A stretch of 35,316 nucleotides of DNA, taken from positions 1 through 35,316 of IMG/VR virus record IMGVR_UViG_3300021057_000027, one strand, 5' to 3'. A model generated the notes under the pieces. It made no database searches and was not told the origin of the DNA. It was given only the letters and a program-made list of their open reading frames with translations. This document shows positions 16,039 to 23,414 of this stretch, one piece after another. Position 1 is the stretch's first letter; each line of letters starts with the position of its first letter. The position numbers and the translations under genes were made by a program. This DNA is from a virus.

Positions 16039-16920
16039 TTAAACCTTAGTGAACTGTTCCTTTAACTTCTGACCTAATTGATTAATGGCCTCAGTTGTGC
16101 TCTCTGGCACCTGATCATTAATCAACGAATCTATGTAATGGCCATCTTTGCGGCTCATTATTGCTTCAATATCTTTTTCAACGATCTCAACCACTCGTTT
16201 GACAAGGTCTTCCTCATGGTCTTTTAAATACTCAGCGAATGCTTCCTTTGCGATCTGCTTGATCCGATTCGTTTCCTGCTCTAATTCTTCATTCGCATCA
16301 ACTTCTTTGACATCAGGTATAAAGAAAAATTTGTTTTCCTTGTTCTTCTCGAAGCAATCTTTGATTAACCGCTCCATAACTTTGATATCGTTGTTATTAA
16401 TGGCGCCTTTGCTGATAGCTTCAGCAATGCCTTTTTCCGTAACCAAAGCATTTGGATTTGCGGGAATGCTCACAAGAGAAATTTCGAGAAGCTCCTGTTT
16501 AAGAAATGTTCTTTTCGGGTCTTTTGGGCCTTCACCCCACTTATAATCAAGCGGTAAGAACCCAACGCTCGAAGCGTTCATGAACCCGCCTTTATACAAA
16601 CCCTTGTAGACATCAGCCACGGGATTAACTCCTGACGGCGGGAAAAGAATCTTGAAGATCAATTTGTTGTCTTCAATTCGAACTTTAGCTTTACCGATTG
16701 CCGGTTCCCAATACATATGGGATGGCAAAACAACCGGATTCTTTTTGAATTGCTTTAAATCCCATCCGTCAAGACGTAAAACCTCGCCATCACGATCAGG
16801 ATGTTCAGTCGATCCAACAATCTCAATCTCATCATCTCCAACGGCCTTACACACCACATCCGGCATGTCGTAACCTAAGATTTCGACGCCATCTTTATTC
16901 TTTCCAAGGACTTGAGCCAT
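16039..16920 (-). CDS. Prohead maturation protease, HK97/U35-like (293 aa)
   Basis: Residues 1-180 match the herpesvirus-assemblin-like prohead protease. They show 'GSTEHPDRDGEVLRLDGWDL', the catalytic His in 'PVVLPSHMYWEPAIGKA' (about H68), the catalytic Ser in 'GGFMNASSVGFLPLDY' (S117 or S118) and 'LLEISLVSIPANPNALV' (third active-site strand). The extra C-terminal 110 residues are charged and helical, which may act as scaffold. It lies between the portal and capsid genes, the usual place. It should cleave the capsid delta domain inside the procapsid. Confidence 0.93.
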   Translation of the reverse strand: MAQVLGKNKDGVEILGYDMPDVVCKAVGDDEIEIVGSTEHPDRDGEVLRLDGWDLKQFKKNPVVLPSHMYWEPAIGKAKVRIEDNKLIFKILFPPSGVNPVADVYKGLYKGGFMNASSVGFLPLDYKWGEGPKDPKRTFLKQELLEISLVSIPANPNALVTEKGIAEAISKGAINNNDIKVMERLIKDCFEKNKENKFFFIPDVKEVDANEELEQETNRIKQIAKEAFAEYLKDHEEDLVKRVVEIVEKDIEAIMSRKDGHYIDSLINDQVPESTTEAINQLGQKLKEQFTKV

Positions 16921-16932
16921 ATTGACTACCCC

Positions 16933-18927
16933 CTAAATTAATTTCCCATACATTGAACAACGACAATTTATGACTTCTTCAGCCGGCCCTTCACCGCCGG
17001 GATAATCCAAGCCATTTGGAAACTTCTGTTTTACTCCGACTGACATTCCATGAAGTTCCTGATGACTTTCTCTGACAACCTCATCTCCCGCGGTCAACCA
17101 TACCTTCTTTTCAACGCCGATTTCGTCGTAATATTCAACCGTTCCGCCATTAATCGCCCCCGTTGATTCTGTGCGAGCGATCATCTTTGCTTTGTTTCCG
17201 ATCACGTTATATTGTCGGCTTATCTTTTCAGATAAAGTGTTGATACTGTCGCCTTGCGAAATACTCTGATTGATCAGATTCGTAATGCTCTTACCCCATC
17301 GATCAATGATTGTTTTGCTGGCCTGCGTGCGAAGCGCTAAATAAGAAGTCAGCCTTGTCTCAAATAAATTCTCGTTCTCAACATTCACACCGATTTGATT
17401 CTTTCCAGCCGCCACTCCCGCCGAAATCCCATCACGTATAAAAGGCTTCATTAAGTTTGCGAAGTCGTCAGATTCTTTGTCCCAATTAAAAGAAACGTTA
17501 ATATCCTTCGAAATACCCTTCTGATTGATCGTGTCCAGAAGTCTCTTTTTCTGATCAAGGAAGAACTTCCCGATCTTTCCTTCCATCCTCATCTCAAGGC
17601 GAGTTTGCTTTGCGATAAAAAACTTCTGGCTGTATTCAATAGACTTCTTATCGTCCAAATCCTTAAAGCTAAATGACTTCTCCTCGTCTTCATCGCTTAA
17701 ATCTTGAAGACTTAACAACGGGTTTTCATCGGAACTAATTGGGACAGTCCCCGCTGGAAGCCAAGCCACATCACCCCAAGCAACTTCTTCCATGCCAAGA
17801 TTCAATCGCTTATTAATCATGTTCAACGGATAACCCAAATCTTTATACTTGTGGGCCATGTCCAGCTTTTCCTTAAGGTCTTCTTGAAGAGCCAGAACGT
17901 TTGAATAATCAAAACGAATAACAACCCCCGGAAAGAACTTGTTCATGAATTGGGAGTTGATCTCACTCTCGATCCGCCTCATAATCGGCATGATCGTGTC
18001 AGTCCAGAAAACTTTCTTCTGGCCCATAAACGTTGCGTAATTTAAATCATCTGTGATGGAAAATAGCGCTTTTGGAACTCTAAACACACCCAAAACTTCT
18101 TCACGGTTATATCTGCGGGTTTCCAGAAATTGCATCTTCTGATGATCAGCGCCAACGGTCACCGGCTTAAGTCCAGCCTCAAGAACGGCCGTTTTAAAAG
18201 CGTTACTGGCCCCTTTGTGGCGTTTCTCAATCCATTCCGTCAGCCTGTTTCTCTGGACTTCTGACAAGCTCTTGTCCGTACTCAGCATGAAGCCGGGCGT
18301 TGCATCGTTCTGGAAGAAAACTTTGTTGTAGCAAAGACTTAGCCAGTCAATATCAATAACCTGTTCCAAAGGTTTTAGACTGGAAAGACCTCTATATTCG
18401 TTATTTGGGTTGAAATCCCGGAAATGGACAACTTGATCCATCGATAAGCGGTTTGTCCCATAACGCCAACCCGTAAGCATTCCGTTTTCGGTAATCTCAC
18501 TGAATTTAGTGGGGCTATACGTCCAAATCTCAGCCGGCGCTGCATTTGTCCCAGCTTGTTGACCTAACGAACTTTCAATTAACCAGAAACTCTCACCGTA
18601 AATCTTGTGAAAAATCACCGTAGCCTCGAGAAGTTCAGAGAATGACATCATCGGGTTAGGATTGCTGAACAATCTCTTTAGTCTCGGGTCTTTAACCTCG
18701 TTCTCGGTTCCGTCTTTGTAGAACTTAAAATCAACCTGCGTTACGTTGTCCGCCATAACGCGAATAGCCATAAAAACAGAAGAAACCTGTTGATATGGAT
18801 TTGAAACTCCATTGTTAAAGAGCAAATACTCTTTTCGAATACTCCAAAGCTTCTCAAAGCTCTTTTGATTTACATAATTCACGAGCTTTTCTTCGAATGC
18901 GTTCTTTATCTTTGCTATAAATCCCAT
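16933..18927 (-). CDS. Portal protein fused to a MuF (gpF-like) head domain (664 aa)
   Basis: Residues about 1-400 are an HK97-type portal: 'YLLFNNGVSNPYQQVSSVFM', 'ATVIFHKIYGESFWLIESS', 'VVHFRDFNPNNEYRGLSSLK', 'FRVPKALFSITDDLNYATFM'. After an acidic linker (about 410-440) the rest matches Mu gpF-like minor head proteins: 'IARTESTGAINGGTVEYYDE', 'VRESHQELHGM' and the closing 'PAEEVINCRC' (C655, C657). In most phages these are two separate genes. Here one frame covers both with no internal start evident. The portal is the dodecameric DNA gate. MuF-type proteins are minor head proteins, in some phages ejected or toxin-bearing. No toxin domain is visible. Confidence 0.9.
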   Translation of the reverse strand: MGFIAKIKNAFEEKLVNYVNQKSFEKLWSIRKEYLLFNNGVSNPYQQVSSVFMAIRVMADNVTQVDFKFYKDGTENEVKDPRLKRLFSNPNPMMSFSELLEATVIFHKIYGESFWLIESSLGQQAGTNAAPAEIWTYSPTKFSEITENGMLTGWRYGTNRLSMDQVVHFRDFNPNNEYRGLSSLKPLEQVIDIDWLSLCYNKVFFQNDATPGFMLSTDKSLSEVQRNRLTEWIEKRHKGASNAFKTAVLEAGLKPVTVGADHQKMQFLETRRYNREEVLGVFRVPKALFSITDDLNYATFMGQKKVFWTDTIMPIMRRIESEINSQFMNKFFPGVVIRFDYSNVLALQEDLKEKLDMAHKYKDLGYPLNMINKRLNLGMEEVAWGDVAWLPAGTVPISSDENPLLSLQDLSDEDEEKSFSFKDLDDKKSIEYSQKFFIAKQTRLEMRMEGKIGKFFLDQKKRLLDTINQKGISKDINVSFNWDKESDDFANLMKPFIRDGISAGVAAGKNQIGVNVENENLFETRLTSYLALRTQASKTIIDRWGKSITNLINQSISQGDSINTLSEKISRQYNVIGNKAKMIARTESTGAINGGTVEYYDEIGVEKKVWLTAGDEVVRESHQELHGMSVGVKQKFPNGLDYPGGEGPAEEVINCRCSMYGKLI

Positions 18928-20123
18928 ACTAGAATTTCGCTTTCCTCCATGTCACCGATACCATACCGAAGCGCATCCATCGAATGATCAAGAAACTTAA
19001 GCGGCTCATCTATGTGATTACCGTCTTTAGCTTCTCTCCACTTGTATGATTGAATTTCTTTGATGACATTAACTGAGTTCTTTGTGATGTGTAATTTCTT
19101 GCGCTTTACAACGTCAATTCCATCCTTAACGCTGTTTCGTCCCTTCCTCGCGCCCTCAATCCAAAAACCGGCTCTTGTGATTTCCTCAATCCGGTCAGGC
19201 TCGGCACTATCGGCTTTGATTAATATCTGCTTTTCTGGCATCAGCTCATTTATCCGACTAATAAGGTCGGTATTTGTCAGCTTTGACTCGTAAATAAGCT
19301 CTTCGATGTAAACATTGACTTTATCTTTGATGCCGATCTTTAAAAGAGCTGTAGGATTGTTAAATCCGAAATCCAAACCATAAATAACTTCGTCGCAATT
19401 CTCGGGGAACTCATCCACAACATCCCAGTTGTTATATACAAGCCCTTGAAGACTTCCCCACTCTCCAAGCGCATAAATTTGATAGTAAGAGGTGTCCTGA
19501 TCCTTTAAACCCTCAAGAATCTCGATATATTCTTTGTCGAGGAACTTGTTATCTTTATAGGTCGTATGAACCCGAACGCCTTTTTGCTTCTCAAAGAACT
19601 CCCGATAAACCCAATTAAGCTTTGATATCGGGTTGAAACTTAAGAATATTTGTTTATATGAATCAGTTTCGCCTCGGATGCGAAGATCAATTTGCGTGAA
19701 GTCATCAAGAGTAAATTCTGTTGCTTCCTCTAACCACGCCCCTGTCATCCCTTCAATAGATTTAAGCTTGTCTGGTTCATCGAGACCTAAACACATGATC
19801 TCCGATCCACCCGTCCAACTTACGATCATTTCCTGCTTATAAATCTTTACGAGATGATCCAGCCCCCAGTCATTTATGTATTTCTTAACTAACGGAAAAA
19901 CTGACTTTCTAACGGCGGGTTGAGTTTTTCGGAATCCATAAAATCTGTGAACCTTCCCGCTTTCCATTGCGATAAGAATTCGGATTATCCACTTTTGAGC
20001 TAAGAAGTGACTTTTCCCCGATCCGGCTGATCCATAAACTGTCAAATAACGATTCTTCTCAGTGAGAAGCGGCAAATACTTTGAATTTATAACCTCTGGC
20101 AAACGCGAAAGATCGATTCTCAT
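18915..20123 (-). CDS. terL: Terminase large subunit (402 aa)
   Basis: The ATPase domain has Walker A 'YGSAGSGKS' (G31-S38) and a Walker B-like 'GAWLEEATEF' (E132/E133), then 'IFLSFNPISKLNWVY'. The RNase H-like nuclease domain shows three acidic sites: 'YGLDFGFNNPT' (about D251), 'IKADSAEP' (about D304) and 'LKFLDHSMDALRYG' (about D379/D383). The overall pattern is that of PBSX/phage-type terminases. It packages DNA through the portal and cuts concatemers. It overlaps the small-subunit gene by 4 bases and the portal gene by 13. Confidence 0.95.
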   Translation of the reverse strand: MRIDLSRLPEVINSKYLPLLTEKNRYLTVYGSAGSGKSHFLAQKWIIRILIAMESGKVHRFYGFRKTQPAVRKSVFPLVKKYINDWGLDHLVKIYKQEMIVSWTGGSEIMCLGLDEPDKLKSIEGMTGAWLEEATEFTLDDFTQIDLRIRGETDSYKQIFLSFNPISKLNWVYREFFEKQKGVRVHTTYKDNKFLDKEYIEILEGLKDQDTSYYQIYALGEWGSLQGLVYNNWDVVDEFPENCDEVIYGLDFGFNNPTALLKIGIKDKVNVYIEELIYESKLTNTDLISRINELMPEKQILIKADSAEPDRIEEITRAGFWIEGARKGRNSVKDGIDVVKRKKLHITKNSVNVIKEIQSYKWREAKDGNHIDEPLKFLDHSMDALRYGIGDMEESEILVWDL

Positions 20124-20473
20124 TCAAGGTCATTTTTAACCATTCCCGCTGGAAGCCCGATAACGATGTCAGTAAAACTGTTTTCGTTTTTATTAACCTG
20201 TACAGGCTTACCATCAACGCGATCCATGACTTGTGATATAGCGTTAAGGTCACCTTTAACCGCTTTTGATAACAATGAGAGCGCCACGACCTCGCGGAGC
20301 GACTTCTTAACCTTCCTCTTTTCTACCGGGTCTTTAAAATCAACATTCTTATCGAGATATTCGTTAAGAATGGTCTTAAAGTTACGGGTTCCCTTTGGCT
20401 TACCTTTAGGATTTCCGCTTTGACCCTTCTTAAAATACACAAGACCGCTTTGATCAGGATTTGGGTTTCCCAT
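20120..20473 (-). CDS. Small terminase-like protein, DUF5681 type (117 aa)
   Basis: The N-terminus 'FKKGQSGNPKGKPKGTRNFK' is the DUF5681 signature found in proteins encoded directly before phage large terminases. The rest is helical and basic ('LREVVALSLLSKAVKGDLNA', 'ISQVMDRVDGKPVQ'). This places it as the DNA-recognition subunit or its functional equivalent. No canonical Shine-Dalgarno sequence precedes the ATG at 20473. The leader reads TATTTTTATTTCT, so this first late gene may be started by a different mechanism. Confidence 0.82.
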   Translation of the reverse strand: MGNPNPDQSGLVYFKKGQSGNPKGKPKGTRNFKTILNEYLDKNVDFKDPVEKRKVKKSLREVVALSLLSKAVKGDLNAISQVMDRVDGKPVQVNKNENSFTDIVIGLPAGMVKNDLE

Positions 20474-20484
20474 AGAAATAAAAA

Positions 20485-20565
20485 TAGGCCTTCATCGGTC
20501 AGCGAAACATCTTTTCATTGGAATTAGATAGAGTTGAGGGTAATGTTCGCACCAACAAAGGCCTA
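20485..20565. repeat. 8-bp inverted repeat upstream of the terminase genes
   Basis: TAGGCCTT (20485-20492) and AAGGCCTA (20558-20565) are perfect inverted copies 65 bases apart, in the noncoding gap before the small terminase gene. cos or pac sites and late promoters are often in this gap. The repeat could belong to either or could arise by chance. Confidence 0.35.
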
Positions 20566-20581
20566 CAATGTTTTAAAAAGA

Positions 20582-20618
20582 AAAAGCCGAACGACCGCCG
20601 CGCGCGGGTTCGGCTTTT
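20582..20618 (-). terminator. Strong intrinsic terminator between early and late operons
   Basis: An 11-bp stem, AAAAGCCGAAC / GTTCGGCTTTT (20582-20592 and 20608-20618), has extra CCGC/GCGG pairing inside its loop. It is flanked by A-runs on the left, giving Us on the minus transcript. It ends the leftward early operon just before the late genes, so late transcription needs its own promoter or antitermination. Confidence 0.85.
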
Positions 20619-20657
20619 CTTAGAAACTAAACGGATTATCCCTTGATACTTCTTATC

Positions 20658-20861
20658 TCAATGCCGATTTTTTGATATGTCAATAACTTTTTTTAATCGG
20701 ATTTCGAATACTTGGTTTCTTCGCCTAATTTCCACCACTCCACCACTCTCGACGACATAATCGAGATGATTCTTTACGTTTTTGGCGAACATACTGTAAG
20801 CAATTGGAGCGGGATTATCAAAATCTATCACGGGTCTTTGAACTCTCCTAGATGGGACCAT
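20658..20861 (-). CDS. Small protein of unknown function (67 aa)
   Basis: The ATG at 20861 has GGGAGGT about 11 bases upstream and overlaps the GT2 gene by 34 bases. The gene ends just before the terminator. The body 'MFAKNVKNHLDYVVESGGVV' followed by 'EIRRRNQVFEIRLKKV' reads like a small alpha-beta fold and is vaguely similar to Phd-type antitoxin N-termini. No toxin gene is beside it. I cannot assign a function. Confidence 0.5.
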   Translation of the reverse strand: MVPSRRVQRPVIDFDNPAPIAYSMFAKNVKNHLDYVVESGGVVEIRRRNQVFEIRLKKVIDISKNRH

Positions 20862-21481
20862 CGTCTTTTGAAGACCTCCCTGTCTTGTTCAACATAAGAA
20901 TTTTTGTTGGAAACGTGAATTTGATCTGGAACGTAAGGGTGAAAAACTTCAGCCTTTTCGCAAACCTTAACGCGGCCGCCGGCTTCAATAACTCTTAAAG
21001 ACAAGTCCGGATCAGCGTAGTAACACTTATAACTTGGATCGAATAAATAGCCGACTCCGATTCTTTCAACCAACGATCTCTTGAGAAACGGAAAAGGCGA
21101 AAACGTCTTTCCGTAATAATGAAATGGAGAATACGGCGAAACTAATGGTGAGAGTATGGTGTCATCCTCAAGCTGCCTGACCATCTCATCAAGCCATCCA
21201 CGGTAAAAACGGCATTCGTCAGATATCGTCATTACGATATCGCCGCTTGAGTTGCGGTATCCAGCGTTTACGGCCTCGACAACGCCCGATCTTGGCATGA
21301 CTATTAATTTCGTTATTCTTGATAAACAATCAATATCATCTCCAAAATCCACTTCAGGAGCTGTTACAAGAATAGTCTCAAGATCAACAAAACTTGATGA
21401 CATCACAAGAATGTTGCAGATACACTCAACAGCATTGCGAGGTCTTAGGCTCGGAAGGATTATTGACAGCCTCAACTTCAT
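20828..21481 (-). CDS. GT2-type glycosyltransferase (217 aa)
   Basis: It starts 'MKLRLSIILPSLRPRNAVEC', the usual GT2 opening strand. 'LIVMPRSGVVEAVNAGYRNS' follows, then 'GDIVMTISDECRFYRGWLDE', where the metal-binding motif is reduced to D-E-C. 'YYADPDLSLRVIEAGGRVKV' carries the later catalytic Asp region. There is no membrane helix. This is a second glycosyltransferase locus, in the early or accessory operon rather than the late operon. The donor and acceptor are unknown. The unusual acidic motif may mean altered donor binding. Confidence 0.8.
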   Translation of the reverse strand: MKLRLSIILPSLRPRNAVECICNILVMSSSFVDLETILVTAPEVDFGDDIDCLSRITKLIVMPRSGVVEAVNAGYRNSSGDIVMTISDECRFYRGWLDEMVRQLEDDTILSPLVSPYSPFHYYGKTFSPFPFLKRSLVERIGVGYLFDPSYKCYYADPDLSLRVIEAGGRVKVCEKAEVFHPYVPDQIHVSNKNSYVEQDREVFKRRWSHLGEFKDP

Positions 21482-21644
21482 TTGAAACCAGCCTTTCTGC
21501 GATCACAACTTGCTCGGAATTGATAACAATATCCATTCCTAGATTTTTTACGTGATTTATAACCTTTTCTTTACTTTCAAAGACAGCTTCCTCACTAACC
21601 TGAACTTGCCATCCTTGATAGGTTTTAATTGCTTCAAGCTTCAT
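21426..21644 (-). CDS. Small protein before the GT2 gene (72 aa)
   Basis: GGTGGTGGGGAG lies just before the ATG at 21644. The protein begins MKLEAIKTYQGWQVQVSEEA, an alpha/beta pattern. It ends in a variable tail with two cysteines (SQCC) and overlaps the glycosyltransferase start by 56 bases. No family is recognised. The long overlap suggests coupled translation with the transferase. Confidence 0.5.
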   Translation of the reverse strand: MKLEAIKTYQGWQVQVSEEAVFESKEKVINHVKNLGMDIVINSEQVVIAERLVSNEVEAVNNPSEPKTSQCC

Positions 21645-21665
21645 ACTCTCCCCACCACCCTTCTT

Positions 21666-21800
21666 TTAACGATTTAATATTGCTTCGATGATCTTAAACC
21701 CAAAAACGATAATAAAAATCGATACTGCCCACGCCGATGAAACCTTTAGAGAAAACCAAAACAAATCTACCCAAGGCAAATCAAGAACTTCCTGAACCAT
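21666..21800 (-). CDS. Membrane miniprotein (44 aa)
   Basis: It begins MVQEVLDLPWVDLFWFSLKV and is followed by a strongly hydrophobic helix 'AWAVSIFIIVFGFKIIEAIL' and NR at the end. This is a single-pass membrane miniprotein with an amphipathic N-terminal helix. It overlaps the upstream gene by 20 bases and precedes the 72-aa gene by 21. Such proteins in phage accessory regions may alter membrane or exclusion functions. None can be assigned here. Confidence 0.5.
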   Translation of the reverse strand: MVQEVLDLPWVDLFWFSLKVSSAWAVSIFIIVFGFKIIEAILNR

Positions 21801-21975
21801 TGCACACCTCCGATTGTTTTGACTTTATTTGGCTTAGAATCCATTGATTCTCATTTTCGATAATCTCATCAGCCATCTTTTCAAATTCACAGAACAGATT
21901 TGCTGTTGGATAATCTTCATCGAAAAGATAATACCGGGACTTCAAGACCTCGATGATTTGCTGCTTGCGCGTCAT
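21781..21975 (-). CDS. Small acidic helical protein (64 aa)
   Basis: The ATG at 21975 (MTRKQQIIEVLKSRYYLFDE) is favoured over a start 27 codons earlier, because it overlaps the stop of the upstream membrane miniprotein by 4 bases. The protein is helical with 'NLFCEFEKMADEIIENENQW' and a Ser/Gly tail. There is no membrane helix or zinc motif. Function is unknown. It is part of the chain of overlapping small accessory genes. Confidence 0.5.
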   Translation of the reverse strand: MTRKQQIIEVLKSRYYLFDEDYPTANLFCEFEKMADEIIENENQWILSQIKSKQSEVCNGSGSS

Positions 21976-22085
21976 TTTTTGAAAAATAATTTTGTAATGA
22001 TTAGATAAATAGCGATAACTATAAAAGTAGCAACTAACTGATCTATAATGTTCCACAATATGAGAGGCTTCGTCAGAATGTTCAC
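21972..22085 (-). CDS. Membrane miniprotein, GTG start (37 aa)
   Basis: AAAGGAGG lies 7 bases before GTG at 22085, and this GTG overlaps the TGA of the upstream gene (GTGA). The ribosome site decides the start. A longer frame inside the neighbouring gene has no such site. The sequence reads VNILTKPLILWNIIDQLVAT then a long hydrophobic helix ending TKLFFKK, a single-pass membrane peptide with a basic end. Its role is unknown. Confidence 0.5.
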   Translation of the reverse strand: MNILTKPLILWNIIDQLVATFIVIAIYLIITKLFFKK

Positions 22086-22342
22086 GGCGTAACCTCCTTT
22101 AGCTTTTCTTGCTTGATCGCTCTTTCCATTTCTTCGAGCATCAGCAACCCGATTTTCTTTTCTATGCACGTTTCGGTACATAGGTTCATTAAGTCCATAC
22201 ATTGATTAACGTTCATATCATCAGGACACGGGACATAGCATTTAGCCTGGCACTCGTATTTATATTCTTCTTGCTCTTCGACTGTTACGTAAGCCTCGGC
22301 GGGGAAGGCTAGGAGTAGAATGAGCATCAATATCCATTTCAT
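22082..22342 (-). CDS. Secreted cysteine-rich small protein with signal peptide (86 aa)
   Basis: Residues 1-17 (MKWILMLILLLAFPAEA) are a Sec signal peptide ending AEA-Y. The mature protein has six cysteines in the stretch from about residue 31 to 60 (YECQAKCYVPCPDD, NVNQCMDLMNLCTETCIEKK), probably forming disulfides in the periplasm. A helical Glu/Lys tail follows. Secreted cysteine-rich peptides are unusual in phages outside lysogenic-conversion or exclusion roles. I recognise no family. It overlaps the next miniprotein start by 4 bases. Confidence 0.6.
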   Translation of the reverse strand: MKWILMLILLLAFPAEAYVTVEEQEEYKYECQAKCYVPCPDDMNVNQCMDLMNLCTETCIEKKIGLLMLEEMERAIKQEKLKEVTP

Positions 22343-22354
22343 TGCTTCCCCCTT

Positions 22355-22537
22355 TTATTTAATATTCCGACTAAGCTCTTTTAGAATGCCCAGAACCTGA
22401 AGTTCTATTGATAAACGACTGGTAATCATCTGAGCCCGACAATAACTGTCAATCCTGTCTTCAATTATTCTTGTAAATGTCGGAAATGTTCTTAACTTCT
22501 CAAGAATCGCTCTGTCTTCTTTGCTTATTTCATCCAT
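22355..22537 (-). CDS. Small helical protein (60 aa)
   Basis: It begins MDEISKEDRAILEKLRTFPT and continues as a mostly helical polar protein ending LSRNIK. There is no signal peptide, membrane helix or zinc motif. It fills the gap between the secreted cysteine-rich gene and the CxxC-type gene with short intergenic gaps, and the ATG follows a purine-rich GGGGAAGCA stretch. Function is unknown. Confidence 0.45.
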   Translation of the reverse strand: MDEISKEDRAILEKLRTFPTFTRIIEDRIDSYCRAQMITSRLSIELQVLGILKELSRNIK

Positions 22538-22562
22538 TGCTTCCCCTTTCGCTTGTCTAAGC

Positions 22563-22883
22563 TCATTCCGTTAGCTCCTTGAGTTGGGCTTTGATATTTT
22601 CTATCGCCTTTTGTTTATATGGTGTGCTATCAAAATATCCAGTGGGGAGCTGTTCTAGTTCCTCAATCCTTGCCTCTAGTTCCTTGCAGAGAATGTATTT
22701 TGCTAATAGCTCTCTTTCTTTTTCGGCCCCGCAATAACATTGATCCTCCTTTTTTGTATCATCAGCACACCCCCATTGATCTTTTGGGCACGAATACCAT
22801 GAGTCTTCGCAGTAGTAATGTGGTATGAATTTCTCAACGTCCCTACTTATTCGATCCACCATCTCTTTAGTTTCTTGGTTCAT
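22563..22883 (-). CDS. Cysteine-rich small protein (106 aa)
   Basis: GAGGGG lies four bases before the ATG at 22883 (MNQETKEMVDRISRDVEKFI), which decides the start over an in-frame ATG four codons earlier. Residues about 25-55 hold five cysteines (YYCEDSWYSCPKDQWGC, DQCYCGAEKE), suggesting a metal-binding or disulfide knot. The rest is coiled-coil-like (LEARIEELEQLPTGYFD). No signal peptide is present, so metal binding in the cytosol is more likely than disulfides. The family is unknown. Confidence 0.5.
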   Translation of the reverse strand: MNQETKEMVDRISRDVEKFIPHYYCEDSWYSCPKDQWGCADDTKKEDQCYCGAEKERELLAKYILCKELEARIEELEQLPTGYFDSTPYKQKAIENIKAQLKELTE

Positions 22884-22891
22884 GATTCCCC

Positions 22892-23155
22892 TCACAGGCT
22901 GTCGATATGTTGTTTTAAAGTTTTGGCTAATAACATAGTGTCATCTTCGTGTGATGCTGTTCCTGTTCTAAATCCGTAGGAGCGTTCACCAGTATTTATG
23001 AAATCTATTATGATTCGATTAAGGGTATTTACATCTACCAGCGTCTTGGTCTTGGCTTCGGCGTCTGAAATAGCCAATGCATGTTCTGCCCTTCCTAACA
23101 TTTTAGCCTTATAACCAGCTCTAAAAACACCGTCTAATATCTGGCTGATTCTCAT
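22892..23155 (-). CDS. Small phage protein, unknown (87 aa)
   Basis: AAGGAGG before the ATG at 23155 is an excellent ribosome site. The sequence MRISQILDGVFRAGYKAKML is helical, followed by 'VDVNTLNRIIIDFINTGERS'. There are no cysteines or membrane helices. It is soluble and slightly basic. The stop at 22892 lies nine bases before the start of the cysteine-rich gene. Function is unknown. Confidence 0.5.
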   Translation of the reverse strand: MRISQILDGVFRAGYKAKMLGRAEHALAISDAEAKTKTLVDVNTLNRIIIDFINTGERSYGFRTGTASHEDDTMLLAKTLKQHIDSL

Positions 23156-23219
23156 TTCTTTTCCTCCTTCTCTTGGGTTAAGTGACGTGATTCTCGATCA
23201 TTTTGAATTTTTCCCTTTC

Positions 23220-23414
23220 TCACCACATCCTTAAATGGTTTTCCCCGCACTGTGAGCAGAGCAAATCATGCGAAGGCTCGTAATGATAATCAGTCCAGCA
23301 AATCATGATCTTGTGATGCACAAGGCGTTTCCGGCACTTAAAACACCACCTCTTGCGAGTGTTGCTGTACCAAATGCAGTGTTTAATCTCAGTTTTTAGG
23401 ATATGTATCTTCAT
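23220..23414 (-). CDS. Small zinc-ribbon-like protein (64 aa)
   Basis: It contains CFKC (about residues 24-27) and CSQC (about 53-56), a four-cysteine zinc-ribbon arrangement, plus several His and Trp residues. It starts inside the last 26 bases of the DUF115-like gene. The ribosome site is weak (GAGTG). Small zinc ribbons in phage accessory regions often bind nucleic acid or partner proteins. No specific role can be given. Confidence 0.45.
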   Translation of the reverse strand: MKIHILKTEIKHCIWYSNTRKRWCFKCRKRLVHHKIMICWTDYHYEPSHDLLCSQCGENHLRMW

